Source: Cryptomeria japonica (taxonomy: Eukaryota; Streptophyta; Pinopsida; Cupressales; Cupressaceae). From it: a stretch of DNA of 64,000 nucleotides. The DNA lies in NCBI RefSeq assembly GCF_030272615.1, contig NC_081406.1, positions 215,954,997-216,018,996 on the forward strand. The letters are read 5' to 3'. The position numbers were made by a program, and so were the translations under genes. This document shows, piece after piece, positions 22,676 to 35,085 of the stretch; position 1 is the first letter of the stretch, and the number at the start of each line of letters is the position of its first letter. The notes under the pieces were generated by a model. The model did not search any database, was not told the origin of the DNA, and was given only the letters and a program-made list of their open reading frames with translations.

Positions 22676-23727
22676 ATGGCATCTAATAGTTCAAGTTCAT
22701 CAAGTTCATCTGCAACTATTTTTTGGAGATAAATTCCTAGGCTTGATGGAACAAATATAGAGTATGGAATATTTGAATGGAGACTCATCTAAGATGTCTT
22801 GGCAAGGAGATTTGGAAGATCACTGAGAAATGATATATACCTCGTAATATGGCATCTAGAAATCCTCTTCTGGCAGGCTTGGATAAGGACATTGAAAATG
22901 ATTGTAGAGCTAGAGAAGCCCTTTTGTGTGCACTTTTTAATTAGCAAATTATGGGACTAACCGGCAAATCAACTGTAAAGGCTTTATGGGATAAATTGGA
23001 GACTCTGAATAAAGGTGACCCTACTGTTAAAATTTCTAAACTCGATGGTTACCAGGTGATATATGAGAACCTAAAGGTGGAAGAAGATGAAAGGATTACT
23101 GCTTTTATGGAGAGAGTAAATGAAATTGTTCTAGGAATTTAGTTCTTTGGTGGATCTTTGAGTGAAGATGAAATAGTTTCTAAAGTGTTGAGAGCCTTGC
23201 CACCAACTTATAAGATGAACACTACTGCAATTAATGAGTTAACAACAATGGCAAACACTTATGTTAATAGAGATACCTTGGTTGGGAAGTTATCATGTTT
23301 TGAGCTCGAGGAATTTGGTCCTTCTAGAGTTGCAAAATCTGAACCTGCTTTTCATGCATCTACATCATCTACTAGCAAGAGTGATTGGAAAGACTTATAT
23401 GCTAAGGAATTGGAGGAAATGAAGAAATAATATAAAGAGTTTGAGCAACTTGAAGCCCTATTTTCTAGAAGAGTACCTAAAGGTCCAACAAGAAGTAAGT
23501 ATGAAGGAAAATCACCTTTTAAATTTTTCTCATGTAATAAGATAGGTCATTTTGCATCTAGATGTCCTAAAAGGAATTCAAGATTTGAGGAAAGAGCTAG
23601 AAGATATTTTAGGCCTAACCATGATTATCAAAACAAGCATAATTACAAGAGGAACAAAGATAAATCGTGTTACTATACCGATGAGGAAGGTGTGACTGAT
23701 TCTGATGATGAACTGTCACAAGATTGA
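22676..23727 (+). pseudogene. Gag of copia element A
   Basis: ATG at 22676 starts a serine-rich leader, then IPRLDGTN. The main body is open at 22951-23142 and 23158-23430 (KALWDKLETLNKGD, FMERVNEIVLGI, LSEDEIVSKVLRALPPTYKM), typical of the UBN2-type copia Gag. The zinc knuckle near 23525 reads FFSCNKIGHFASRC; the first Cys of CX2CX4HX4C has become Phe, so the finger is broken. Stops occur early and again near 23727. Element D carries a close relative with an intact knuckle. Confidence 0.88.
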
Positions 23728-24138
23728 GCTAGTGGATCCAGTAATGGAAAGGAATGGGTATTCTTGGATATCAAGGAAGATGATCTGATACCTGAAGAAA
23801 AATCCCTTGCTACTAAAGTTCAAGACAAGGATGAATGGGTAATAGATAGTGGATGTTCACATCATATGACTGGAGATAAAAGGAGGTTTCTATCTTTGCA
23901 ACAATTTGATGATGGTTTGGTTAGATTTGGAGATGACAAAGCATGCATGATCAAGGAAAGAGGAACTATATCATTGGATGGTAAGCATTATATTGATAAT
24001 GTTTATTATGCTAAAGGTTTAAGGCATAATCTTTTGATTGTAGGACAATTGGTGGATAAGGGATTTCAATTACAGTTCAAGGATGGAAAGTGCAAGATTA
24101 TCAACAGATATGGATTGGAGATTGCAACCAGTACTTAG
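23728..24138 (+). pseudogene. Aspartic protease of copia element A
   Basis: DEWVIDSGCSHHMTGD (about 23830-23877) is an intact copia protease active site, followed by GDDKACMIKERGTISLDG and LRHNLLIVGQLVDKGFQLQF. It is open from 23764 until a TAG at 24136. The stop at 23727 separates it from Gag. Confidence 0.9.
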
Positions 24139-25060
24139 ACTAAAGGTAACATATTTCATTTAAACTTAGGTGAGAAGACATGTTTGATTGCACAAATTTA
24201 TGAGAGTTGGATATGGCAAAGGAGGTTATGTCATGTGAATTTTGATTGCATTGTAAAGATTAGTTCTACTAAGGCAGTGAGAGATATACCTAATATTGTG
24301 AAACCCTATAATCCATTATGTAAGGAATTTCAATTGGGAAAGCAATTCAAAACTTCTTTTAAGAGTATACAAGATAAATCTAATGACGTTCTTGATCTTA
24401 TTCATACTAATTTGTGTGGTCCTGCTAGAAACAAGAGTTTTTAGGGTGAGATATTTTATGCTAATCATTGATGACTATTCTAGAATAATGTGGCTTACTT
24501 TTCTAAGGGAGAAATCTGAAGCATTCAAAAACTTTAAAATCTTTAAAGCTAAATTTGAGACAAAGATAGGATTGAAGATTAAATCCTTAAGGTCTGATTA
24601 GGATGGAGAATTCACATCTGATGAATTTAACAGTTATTGTAAAAAGAATAGGATAAGGAGACAACTATCTGCACCTCAGACACCTCAGTAGAATAGAGTT
24701 GTGGAAAGGAAGAACAAAACTATCTTGGATGCGGCTATAACTATGATGATGGAAGCTAATTTTCCTCATATCTACTACAGAGATGTTGTGACCACAATAT
24801 TATACACATTCAACAGACTTCATATCAAAGGAGATACCAGTAAAACACCTTATGAGTTATGGTTTGGTAATACACCTATAGTTAAGTATTTTAGAATCTT
24901 TGGTAGTAAATGCTATATCAAAAGAGGTGATTCCATTGGAAAGTTTTATCCTAGATGTGATTAACAGATATTTCTTGGTTATTATAATGAAATAAAAAAA
25001 TATAGATGTTATAAAAAAAGATTGAAGAGAATTGTGGAGAGCACTAATGTCAAGGTGGAT
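24139..25060 (+). pseudogene. Integrase of copia element A
   Basis: The zinc-finger side reads WQRRLCHVNFDCIVKIS...LCKEFQLGKQ; the second zinc-binding Cys (usual CKEC) is Phe. The core has IDDYSRIMWLTFL, LRSD, and ERKNKTILDAAITMMMEA with the catalytic Glu region, then LWFGNTPIVKYFRIFGSKCYI. A frameshift near 24440 and stops near 24600 and 24690 (Q to TAG) disable it. Confidence 0.88.
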
Positions 25061-25630
25061 GAGCTAAACAAAAGTCAAATTAGAACTTATGAGAGAGAAT
25101 CGGTAGTGGAAAATATCATAACTAAACTAGTAGCACCTACATTGGAATAAAATATTGAACGAGTTACTTCGATATTATCAGAAAATTCAACAGTAACTGA
25201 AGATCAGAGTAGATGAACAAAAATTCAAAAGTCTCCTAAGTATGTTAGGTCAAATCATTTAGAAGATCAGATCATTTGAGACATGAATAAAGGAGTGATG
25301 ACAAGAAGAAGGTTGGCAGCTAATGAGGCATGTTTAATTTCTCAAATTGAACTAGCATCAGTAATTGAAGCATGTAAAGATGAATGTTGGATAAAATTAA
25401 TGGAAGAGGAATTAGATCAGATAGAAAAGAATAATACATGGACTTTAGTTCCTCGGCCTAAAAATAAGAATGTTACTGGCACTAAATGGGGTTTAGGAAT
25501 AAACTGAATGAAGGTGGACAAGTTGTGAGGAATAAGGCTAGATTGGTTTCTAAAGGATATTCTTAGAAGGAAGGAATTGATTATGATGATACTTTTGATC
25601 TCATAGCTAGGATTGAAGCTGTGAGATTAT
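25061..25630 (+). pseudogene. RT N-terminal part of copia element A, cut by element D
   Basis: The open part 25283-25507 reads ISQIELASVIEACKDECWIKLMEEELDQ and NNTWTLVPRPKNKNVTGTKW, the RT entry. It continues with KARLVSKGYS-like and EGIDYDDTFDLIARIEAVRL. Element D interrupts at codon Leu in VRL; the frame resumes at 32244. Confidence 0.9.
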
Positions 25631-26680
25631 TTCTAGGTCTCAGAGACAACTAAGAGGGGGGGGTGAATTAGTTGTCCAATAAATACAAACCAAAATTAAC
25701 TTAACCAAACTTAATGCTTAAGGCCGGTAAACCAAACTTTAATGCCGGTAGACAGTTTAAAATTTAATTTAAGTACCAGTAAAGTTTAATGCATGAAACA
25801 TAAAGACAAATAACATACACAACACATAACACAATTATTTGTACGTGGAAACCCTGTAAGGGGAAAAATCAAGGTGGGAAACCTTACCCACAATCAGATG
25901 ATACTACTGCGAATAGTATGTGTGTACAATACGGAGTTTTCACATGTAGAAAGGCCAACTTCCTAGAGCTCACTGCTCAATCACAAAATGGGAGTCACAC
26001 TGACTACAATTGGATGGTTAAATCCAATGATAATGTACTATGTAAAATAGCATCTTTATATGCTAGATTTAGTACCGGTTAAGCTTTGATTTGCCTTCTT
26101 CAAACCTTACTTCAATCTTGAATGATGTCTGTGTGTATAGCTCTACTTATATTTGTATATACCAAATATTACAACCTTATAAACCTTTTTTGCAATCCTA
26201 TATCAGTCTCATAAATGAGATCTTACATTTATACCATAACCTAAGACCAAATGAGTAGGTCGGCTCACTAAAAGATATTACAATAAAATAAATAAAAAAT
26301 GAATCAATATGAAATTCATGATGTTGGCTCAAATCATTAACAATAATAATAAATCATCTTCATGATGTGTCGTGCTGATCTAGATTAGATATGCATGTCG
26401 GTCCATAACCTAGAGCTATTTGCCGGTAACAGCAAATATGCAAACCCGATTATATCGATGAATAAATGTCCAAACAATGTCTTCAACATAACCAAGTAAT
26501 CTCCAAGTCATTCCAAGTGTCGGTAAACAATATAATATGTCAGTGAACTAGATACCGATGATGGTGCATAAGTCACTTATCATGTCGATGAACATAACCA
26601 AAGATCTCCAAGTGCTGATAAGTGTTGACAAGTGTTGACATCAATGAAAAAACCATATCAACATATCCAAAATACCAACA
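25631..26680 (-). repeat. 3' LTR of element D
   Basis: On the minus strand starts TGTTGGTATTTTGG and ends near CCTAGAA, where the other LTR has CCTAGCA. Matches 31178-32243. Confidence 0.9.
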
Positions 26681-26683
26681 ATA

Positions 26684-26694
26684 TCCCCCTTTGG
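26684..26694 (-). promoter_or_regulatory. Polypurine tract of element D
   Basis: CCAAAGGGGGA on the minus strand just upstream of the 3' LTR. The 340 bases between it and the end of RNase H hold no gene I can see. Confidence 0.85.
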
Positions 26695-27033
26695 CATTGA
26701 TGGCAACACAAGATGGAAAAACCATCAAAGTGTCAAAACATAAATGCCAAAAACCAAAAACCAACAATCTCCTAAAGAGATCATCAAAATAAAGATAAAG
26801 AGAGTAACAATCTCTCCCCAAAAAGATAATGTGTTTTTCCATAGATATCTCTCCCCCTTTGACATCAAATACCAAAGCAATACAAAACCAAATACAATCA
26901 GTTCAAAGAACTTATCACAAAATATAAATTTATCAATTTATCCAAATACTCCCCCTGAGAAGTAGCTCTCCTCATAAAAACCAAAAAAAGTTTTCTCTAT
27001 TAATTATGCCAGTTGATGACAATCATCAACTGT

Positions 27034-28806
27034 CTAAGTCTCTATCAGTGGGGGTATAACCCCAAGCTTCTCTCTGAGATACTCAAAAGATTCTTTAGGC
27101 AAAGGCTTAGTAAAGATATCTACAATTCGCTCTTTAGTATTCACATAAACCAATTTCACTTCTTTTGCTTCAATATTCTCTTTTAGAAAATTGAATTTGA
27201 TAGAAACATGTTTAGTTTTAGAGTGAAATACCAGATTCTTTGATATATCAATTACTGCCATATTATCATAGTAAATTGTTATTGGTTCCTTGCATTTTAC
27301 CTTTATGTCCTTCAACATTTGCTTGATCCATAATACCTGTGTACAGTTAGTTGTTGTTGCAACATATTCTGATTCTGTTGTTGATAAGGATGTGCAACTT
27401 TGTTTCTTTCTCAACCAAGAGATTAATCTACTATGAAGAAAAAATGCTCTATCGGTGGTGCTTTTTCTGTCATCTACATCTCCTACCCAATTTGCATATG
27501 TGTATGCACATAAATCAAAGTTTTCATCTCTAGGATACCATAAACCAAGATTTGTAGTTCCTTGTAGATACCAGAAAATCCTTTTCACTGTTGATTCATG
27601 ATTTTATTTAGGATTACTCTAAAATCTTGAAACAATACATACTGCATTCATAATATCAGGTCTTGTTTGTGTCAAATACAACAAACCTCCTATCATAGAC
27701 TTGTACCTAGTCAGATTAATAGGTGTTGATTCATCCTTCCATGATAGTTTATCAGTTATAGTCATAGGTGTGCTTACCGGTTTAGAGTTTTCTATGCCAA
27801 ATTTCTTAAGTAATTCCTTCAAGTACTTTGATTGATTTATGAATATACCTTTATCAATCTGTGAAATCTACAATCCTAAAAAGAATTTTATCTCTGCAAT
27901 CATAGACATTTCAAATTCTTCTTGCATCTTTTTAGAAAAGTCTTTATACAATCCATCTTCTCCTCCAAAGATTATATCATCAACAAAAACTTCAATAACC
28001 AAGATGTCATCATTAGTCACTTTGTAATATAGATTTTTGTTAGCATTACCTTTAGTAAAACCAATCTTCAAAAGATATTTGTCCAATCTAGCATACCAGG
28101 CTCTAGGAGCTTGCTTCATTCCATATAAAGCTTTCCTTAACCTGCAAACCATATCTTTGTCATCTGTCAAAGAGAATCCATCAGGTTGTTCAATGTAAAC
28201 TTCTTCTTCTAGATCACCATTCAAAAATGCACATTTAACATCCATTTGATATACTTTATAGTTCTTGTGTGCTGCAAAAGCCAAGAATAATTTGACTACC
28301 TCAATTCTAGCTACTAGTGAAAAGGTTTCATTATAATCAATTCCTTCTTTATGTGAATATCCCTTACACACTAGTCTTTCTTTGTTTTTGATTACCTTAC
28401 CATCTTCATTAAGTTTATTTTTGAATACCCATTTAATTCCAATTACATTTTTTTCTTTAGGTCAGGGAACTAATATCCATGTGTTATTCTTTTCAATTTG
28501 TTCCAATTCATCTTCCATAGCTTTAATCCAGTGTTTATCTTCACATGCCTCATTAATTGATGTTGGTTCAATTTCAGAAATAAGACATACCTCTTCATTT
28601 TCCAGTCTTCCTCCAGTCATAACTCCTTGATACTTGTTCCCAATTATCTGATTTTCAGAGTGATTCAATCTTACATACTGGGGTGTTTTCACTTGTTGTT
28701 GTTCTTCAGTCACTGTGGAATTCTCAGATGATGCCAGTGTGACTAGATGAACATTTTGTACTGATGTGCTCTTAGTAGGTTCCTTTGTGATTATCTCAAC
28801 TACCAA
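27034..28806 (-). pseudogene. Reverse transcriptase and RNase H of copia element D
   Basis: Minus-strand pieces 28462-28806, 27868-28371, 27619-27822 and 27034-27588 give [67 protein letters not shown] and [15 protein letters not shown] (catalytic VDD), then YKSMIGGLLYLTQTRPDI. RNase H follows: YANWVGDVDDRKSTTDRAFF and SLSTTESEYVATTTN, ending VDIFTKPLPKESFEYLR and a stop at 27034. The RT core is open for 167 codons. Interruptions lie between the pieces. FVDDIIFG and AEIKFFLGL fit SIRE-like elements. Confidence 0.93.
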
Positions 28807-28830
28807 TTCAAAGTCTATAAACCTTCTATA

Positions 28831-29640
28831 CTATTCATCAATCTTCACATTTGCACTTTCAATGATTTTCTGCAATCTCTTATTAAAACATCTATATGCC
28901 TTGCTCTTAGATGAATAACCAAGAAATATTCCTTCATCACTTCTAGGATCAAATTTGCCAACATACCCATCTCTTCTAATATAACATTTACTTCCAAATA
29001 ATCTGAAATATTTAAGAGTATGAGTATTACCAAACCATAGTTCATGAGGGGTCTTACCGGTTTCACCTTTGATGTGAACTCTATTGAATGTATAAATAGT
29101 TGTATTGACTGCTTCTCTCCAATACACATGAGGTAGATTTGCTTCTGATATCATGCTTCTAGCTACATCCAAAATAGTTCTATTCTTTCTTTCCACAACT
29201 CCATTCTACTGGGGTGTCCAAGGTGCTGATAACTATCTCTTAATTCCATTCACTTCAAAGAGTGTATTAAATTCTTTAGATGTGAATTCACCTCCTTGAT
29301 TTGATCTCAAGCATTTGATTTTCTTACTAATTTCATTCTCCACCATCACTTTGAATAGTTTGAACTTCCCAAAAGCTTCTAATTTCTCGCTAAGAAAAGT
29401 AACCCAACACATTCTAGAATAGTCATCAATGAATTAAGTCAAGAACATTATTGGATTTTTTTGGTATACTCTTAAAAGTTGCTCTAACTTGTTTTCCAAA
29501 TTGACATTCCTTACATACCAGATTGTGAGGCTTAACAATCTTAGGTAAATCTCTTATAGCCTTAATTGTACTAATCTTCACAATGCAATCAAAATTTACA
29601 TGACACGGTCTCTTATGACAACCAACTTTCATCAATATGT
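28831..29640 (-). pseudogene. Integrase of copia element D
   Basis: Minus-strand pieces 29426-29635 (HVNFDCIVKIS, VCKECQFGKQ with the CX2C pair intact) and 28831-29196 (MERKNRTILDVARSMISEAN, YWREAVNTTIYTFNRVHIKG, FGSKCYIRRDG, GIFLGYSSKSKAYRCFN). The middle, with the catalytic aspartates, is broken by frame changes between 29426 and 29200. A CAG-to-TAG-type stop lies before the ERKNR segment. Confidence 0.88.
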
Positions 29641-29693
29641 GGAATCAAGCATGTCTTTTCATTGTTACTCAAATGAAAGATATTACCTCTAGT

Positions 29694-30881
29694 CTAATTA
29701 CTCATTGCGATTTCTAAACCAGTTTTGTTCATGATTTTGCATTTATCATTCTTGAATTGTAACTGAAATCCCTTTTCAACTAATTGACCAACACTCAAAA
29801 GATTATGCTTCAAACCTTCAACATAGTAAACATTATCACTATTATGCTTACCATCAAAAGATAAAGTGCCTTTTCCTCTGATCAAACAAGCTTTGTCATC
29901 TCCAAATCTTACTAGACCTCCATTGTATTCCTAAAAGGTTAAGAATTTACTCTTATCACTAGTCATATGATTTCAACATCCAGAATTAATAATCCATTCA
30001 TCTTTATCTTCAATTTTAGCTTTCAGGGCTTGCTCTACCAGTTGAATAGTAGGTGTCGGTTGATCTTCTGTTATAGCAACAAAATCCCATCCATTATTTG
30101 TGGGTTCCTCATTAGAATCATCAGTAACTCCTTCATCAATGTAGTAACAAGAATTGTCTCTATTCTTCTTAAATATGTACCTTTGATATTCAGGGTTAGG
30201 CTTATATGTCCTTTTAGCTTCTTCTTTCAATCTTGCATGTCTATCAGGACACCTAGAAGCCATATGACCAATCTTATTGCAGTTAAAACATTTAAATGGT
30301 GCTTTACCTTCATACTTACTTCCAACTAGACCTTTAGGCATTTTCCTTGCAAATTGTGCTTCAAGCTCTTCCAGTTCTTCATTCTCCTTTCTAATTTCTT
30401 CAAGTTCTCTTGCATAAAAGGCTTTCCAATCATATTTCTCAGATGATGATGATGATGCTATAGATGATGATGATGCCTTGAAAGCTAAGTCTATCTTAAT
30501 GGTAGCAACAAGACCAAGTTCCTCAAGTTCAAAAGCTGAAAGTTTTCAAACCAAAGTGTCTCTAGAAATTGATGCATTAGGCATTGTTCTTAATTCATTA
30601 ATAACAGTTACTTTCATTTTATATGCCGGTGGCAAAGCTCTTAAAACTCTAAAAACAATTTCATCTTCACTTAAGGTTCCTCCACAACATTGTATACCCA
30701 AAACAATTTCATTTACTCTTTCCAAAAAAGCAAAAATCCGTTCATCTTCTTCCATTTTCAGATTTTCATACCTGACCCGGAAGCATTCCAGTTTTGCAAT
30801 TTTGACTATAGTATCACCTTCATTCAATGTTTCCAACTTGTCCCAAATAGCTTTAGCAGTAGATCTATCTGATAATCCCAT
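29694..30881 (-). pseudogene. Gag and protease of copia element D
   Basis: Gag piece 30546-30881 (KAIWDKLETLNEGD, FLERVNEIVLGIQCCGG, RVLRALPPAYKM) is UBN2-type copia Gag. Piece 29973-30341 carries FKCFNCNKIGHMASRC, an intact zinc knuckle, and ends DEWIINSGC followed by a stop and NHMTSD. The protease active site is NSG where element A has DSG, so the catalytic Asp is lost. The protease C-terminal part is 29694-29885 (LSFDGKHNSDNVYYVEGLKH). Between 30341 and 30546 the frame is interrupted. Confidence 0.9.
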
Positions 30882-31164
30882 GATTTGCTAATCAGACAAT
30901 GCGCTCAAAAGTGCTTCTCTTGCTTTGCAATCATTTTCCTCATCTTTAGCCAAGGTTGGTGGAATAGGTTGACCTTGAGTAGGAACAACATATCCATTCT
31001 TTGTAACATCCCAAATGCCCTTCCCAATGTAATTCAGACATGTTTCCATATTGATTTTCTATATGCCATAGTTGGTTCCATCAAGCTTCGGACTGTCCTT
31101 CCTGAAATAGTTAGAAGACATTGGATCTCCTCAAGTTGTTAAACTTGTACAAAAAGAGGACTGG

Positions 31165-31176
31165 GCTCTGATACCA
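31165..31176 (-). promoter_or_regulatory. Primer binding site of element D (initiator Met tRNA)
   Basis: On the minus strand TGGTATCAGAGC, two bases after the 5' LTR end CCTAGCA. Exact iMet PBS. Confidence 0.9.
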
Positions 31177-31177
31177 A

Positions 31178-32243
31178 TTGCTAGGTTCCGAAGGCAACTA
31201 AGAGAGGGGAGGTGAATCAGTTGTCCAATAAATACAAACCAAAACTAACTTAACCAAACTTAATGCTTAATTTCGATAAACCAAACTTTAATGCCGATAG
31301 ATAGTTTAACAGTCAATTTCAGTACCGGTAAAGTTTAATGCATGAAATAGAAAGACAAGTAACATACACAACACATAACACAGTTATTTGTACATGGAAA
31401 TCCTATAAGGGGAAAAACCATGGTGGGAAACCTTACCCATAATCAAATGATACTATTGCAGATAGTATGTGTGTACAATATGGAGTTTGCACATGTAGAA
31501 AGGCCAACTACCTAGAGGTCACTTCTCAATCACAAAATGGGAGTCACACTGACTACAATTGGATGGTTAAATCCAATGATAATGTGCTACCTAAAATAGA
31601 ATCTTTATATGTTGGATTCAGTTCCGGTTAAGCTCTGATTTGCCTTCTTCAAACCTTCCTTCAATCTTGAATGATGTCTGTGTGTATAGCTCTGCTTATA
31701 TTCTCATATACCAAATATTACAACCTTATAAACCTTTTTCACAATCCTATATCAATCTCATAAATGAGATCTTACATTTATACCATAACCTAAGACCAAA
31801 TGAGTAGGTCGGCTCACTAAAAGATATGACACTAAAATCAATTACAAATGAATCAATATGTGATGCATGATGTTGGCTCAATGCATTTACAATAATAATA
31901 AATTATCTTCATGATGTGTTGTGTTGATCTGGATTAGATATGCTTGTCGGTCCATAATCTAGACCTATTTGTCGATAACATCAAATATGCAAACCCGATT
32001 ATACCAATGAATAAATCACCAAAACAAAGTGTTCAAACAATGTCTTTGACATAACCAAGTAATCTCCAAGTCATTCCAAGTGCCAGTGAACAATATAACT
32101 TGCCGGTGAACTAGATACTGATGACTGTGCATAAGTCACTGATCATTTTGATGAACATAACCAAAGATCTCTAAGTACTGATAAGTGTCGACAAGTGTTG
32201 ACATCAATGACAAAACCATATGAGCATATCCAAAATACAAACA
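31178..32243 (-). repeat. 5' LTR of element D
   Basis: Matches 25631-26680. It ends (minus strand) CCTAGCA next to the PBS. The second ATTAT follows at 32244. Confidence 0.9.
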
Positions 32244-33500
32244 ATTATTTATTTCTTATGCTGCCCATAAGAACTATAAGTTTTATCAAATGAATGTTAA
32301 GTGTGCATTTCTGAATGGAGATCTTGAAGAGGAAGTTTAGATTGAGCAGCCTAATGGATTTTCACTTTTAGATGACAAAAACATGGTTTGAAAGTTAAGG
32401 AAAGACTTATATGGATTGAAACAAGCCCCTAGAGCTTTATACGTAATATTGGATAAATATTTTTTGAAGCTTGGTTTCACTAAAGGTAATGCTGACAGTA
32501 ATTTATATTATAAGATCATTGATGATGACATATTGATTGTTGAAGTCTTTGTTGATGATATCATTTTTGGAGGTGAGGATAAGTTATGTATGGAATTCTC
32601 TGATAATATGAAGAATGAATTTGAGATGTCTATGATTGGGGAGATGAAATTTTTCTTAGGTTTGCATATTACTCAGACTAATAAAGGTATTTTCATCTGT
32701 CAAATGAAGTATGCTAGGGAGTTGTTGAAGAAATTTGGTATGAAAAATTCTAAACTGGTTGGTACACCTATGGTTACAAGTGAGAAATTCACTATAATAG
32801 ATGCATCAGCACCAGTAAATCCTACAAGGTACAAGTCTATGATTGGAGGTTTGTTATATATGACTCAGACTAGACCAGATATAATGAATGCAGTTTGTAT
32901 TGTATCAAGATATTGGAGTGATCCTAGAGAGAATCATGAGAGTGTGGTGAAAAGGATTTTCTGGTATTTGCAAAGAACAACTGAATATGGTTTGTGGTAT
33001 CCTAAAAATGATGATTTTACACTATGTGCATATATAGACATAGATTGGATTGGAGATGTTGATGACCGGAAGAGCACATCCAGTGGAGCTTTCTTTCTTG
33101 GAATGAAACTTGTTTCATGGATCAACAAAAAGTAGTCATGTACCTCTTTATCTACTGTTGAAGCTAAGTATGTTGTTGCTGCTACTACCTATACATAAGT
33201 TCTATGATGAAGCAAATGTTGAAGGATATATGGGTGGACTGTAATGAACCGGTAGTTATTCATTGTGATAACTCTGCTGCTATTAACATATTAAAGAATC
33301 TGGTATTTTATTGTAAGATAAAGCACATATCTATCAACTATAAATTTTTGAAGGAGAATGTGGAAGAAAATGAAGTCAAACTGTTTTATGTGAAGACTAG
33401 AGAGAAAATTGCAAATATCTTCACTAAACCTTGGCCTAAGGAATCATTTGAGCACTTCAAAGATAGATTGGGGGTTTCTACCCCTCTAGTAGATACCTAA
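32244..33500 (+). pseudogene. RT C-terminal part and RNase H of copia element A
   Basis: Resumes after D with [20 protein letters not shown], then [20 protein letters not shown] (open from 32416) and [15 protein letters not shown] (catalytic VDD intact), EMKFFLGLHITQ, YKSMIGGLLYMTQTRPDI. RNase H: WIGDVDDRKSTSSGAFFLG and LSTVEAKYVVAAT; then HCDNSAAINILKNLVF and IANIFTKPWPKESFEHF (33204-33500), stop at 33500. A stop after EEEV near 32338, one after NMV near 32389, a TAG after INKK and a frame change near 33200 break the chain. Confidence 0.92.
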
Positions 33501-33854
33501 GTGATGCTAATTAGCATCAATCCGATATGCATTTACAAAGCTACTCGTCATTCCAGATTGATGTGTTGGTGCTACTACTCAGGGGGAGTAGTTAGCTATG
33601 TGATTCAGTGGATTTATAATATTTCTTTGATATTTATGTCAAATTTTTATCATTGATGTCAAACGGGGAGAGATATATATGAAAAATAGAGCTTAACAAG
33701 GATATCATTCACAAGGGGAGTTTGTTAACTTAATTGTAATATCATCTTATGGGAGATTGTTGGATGTCTTCCTTTGGGGAGACTTGTTTAGCATTTCTTG
33801 GCACTTGGATGTCTTTTCACATCTAGTGTTAGCATTGATGCCAAAGGGGGAGAT
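33501..33854 (+). other. 3' noncoding region and polypurine tract of element A
   Basis: No ORF of note. Purine-rich CAAAGGGGGAGA at 33842-33853 directly precedes the 3' LTR and is the PPT. A second G-run, CAGGGGGAGTAG, lies near 33578. Confidence 0.8.
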
Positions 33855-35085
33855 TGGTTGCAATTGGAGGAATTAGTTATTTTTTTCATTGATGTTTTTT
33901 GTCATTGATGGCAACATTGACTATTTTGGTTCTTTACCGGTTTTCAGTAGGTTCTAGTAGAGCGGTTGGATTATGATATTGACCCGTTATGCTTTGATAT
34001 ACTTCGGTTTTTGGAATTGGTTTATATTTTTCATTCATGCTATTAAAATGTGTATCATGATCAGTTGGTTCAGGATTTGATGACTCAGGAGCTATCATTT
34101 GTTCTAGTCTGCCTTTTAGTCACCGGTGAGGGTTCTACTGATAGATCTTTGTTGAAGATCTTTTGATGCATGTGATAAGTGTTGTTGGTGTGGCTTCTAG
34201 ATGGTTTTTGAGATGTTGATGGTTATCTTTTTCATATTCTTTTTTATCAGTGGTGTTGAATTTGGGTTCGGACCTAATGCTATCTTATTCGGCTAAGTTA
34301 TGGGCTAGTTTATGTAACGTATTAGTGGATGATCCCGATGTAGTTTCGGTTGGATCTATTCATTGGATTATGTTGTTTTGGTCTTAGGTAGACTTGGTTG
34401 ATCATTGGATTGTTGGTTTATGTTATTAATTTATTGTATTATCTTTTAGGTGGCCGACCTAATTATTTAGTTCCTGGGTTGGTATAGATATGATGTAAGA
34501 TCTCTTTGTAGATTGTGGGTTTTTGGGATATAGGTTTATTTGTGTGTGAATAAGGTTGTAATCATATGCGGAGGTTTTGGTTGATCATAGGTAATCAAAT
34601 TGGGTTGGTGAAAGAGGTTTAAGACCTTTGGTACTGAGCTTAACTGGAACTATATTCAGGCAAAGGAGATGTTATTCTTGCAGTTCACTCTTCTTTCTAG
34701 ATTATAGATTGGATTTATTTTATAGTCTGTGAGGCTCTTTTTGTGATGAGAAGTGTGCTCTAGGTTGTTGACCTTCCTGCATGTGTAGTCCCCTCTTTGT
34801 ATAATCACATACTTGCTATTGAATTATTATCTGACTGTGGGTAGGCTTCCCACCATGGTTTTTCCCTTTAACAGGTTTTCCACGTACAAATCTTGGTGTT
34901 ATCCTTTTTGGATGGTTGGTAAATGTTATGTGGATTATATTTGTGCTTAACTATTATATCTACTATTCCAGTATTTGGTTTATGTATTCTGGTAATAACT
35001 TTTTAATTCTTAAAGTTCTCTAATTTGTTAACAACTTATTCACCCCCCATCTCAGTTGTTTTCCAGTTATCTAAGATGTCTAACA
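33855..35085 (+). repeat. 3' LTR of element A
   Basis: Starts TGGTTGCAATTGGAGG and ends TCTAACA. 1231 bp against 1230 bp for the rejoined 5' LTR. Followed by ATATC, the imperfect target duplicate. Confidence 0.9.

Larger units (their letters stand above)
25631..32243 (-). mobile_element. Copia element D (SIRE-like), nested in the RT of A
   Basis: LTRs at 25631-26680 and 31178-32243, with perfect target duplication ATTAT (25626-25630 and 32244-32248). Removing D and one ATTAT restores A's RT reading [14 protein letters not shown]. On the minus strand it has an iMet PBS next to the 31178 LTR, then gag, protease, integrase, RT and RNase H, then a PPT next to the 26680 LTR. Length is 6613 bp. 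It belongs to the same broad family as A (similar Gag and RT). Stops, a protease Asp-to-Asn change and frame breaks inactivate it. Confidence 0.95.
16324..35085 (+). mobile_element. Copia element A (SIRE-like), host of elements B and D
   Basis: Two LTRs, 16324-17257 plus 22324-22619 (1230 bp after removing B and one TSD) and 33855-35085 (1231 bp), flank gag-PR-IN-RT-RNase H in copia order. Flanking pentamers are ATGTC (16319-16323) and ATATC (35086-35090), a target duplication with one mismatch. Removing A restores an open gag frame in the Tat-like host. Element B sits in the 5' LTR and element D in the RT, leaving an element of about 7.1 kb. FVDDIIFGG and FFLGL in RT point to a SIRE/Maximus-like lineage. 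Stops throughout make it inactive. Confidence 0.88.
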
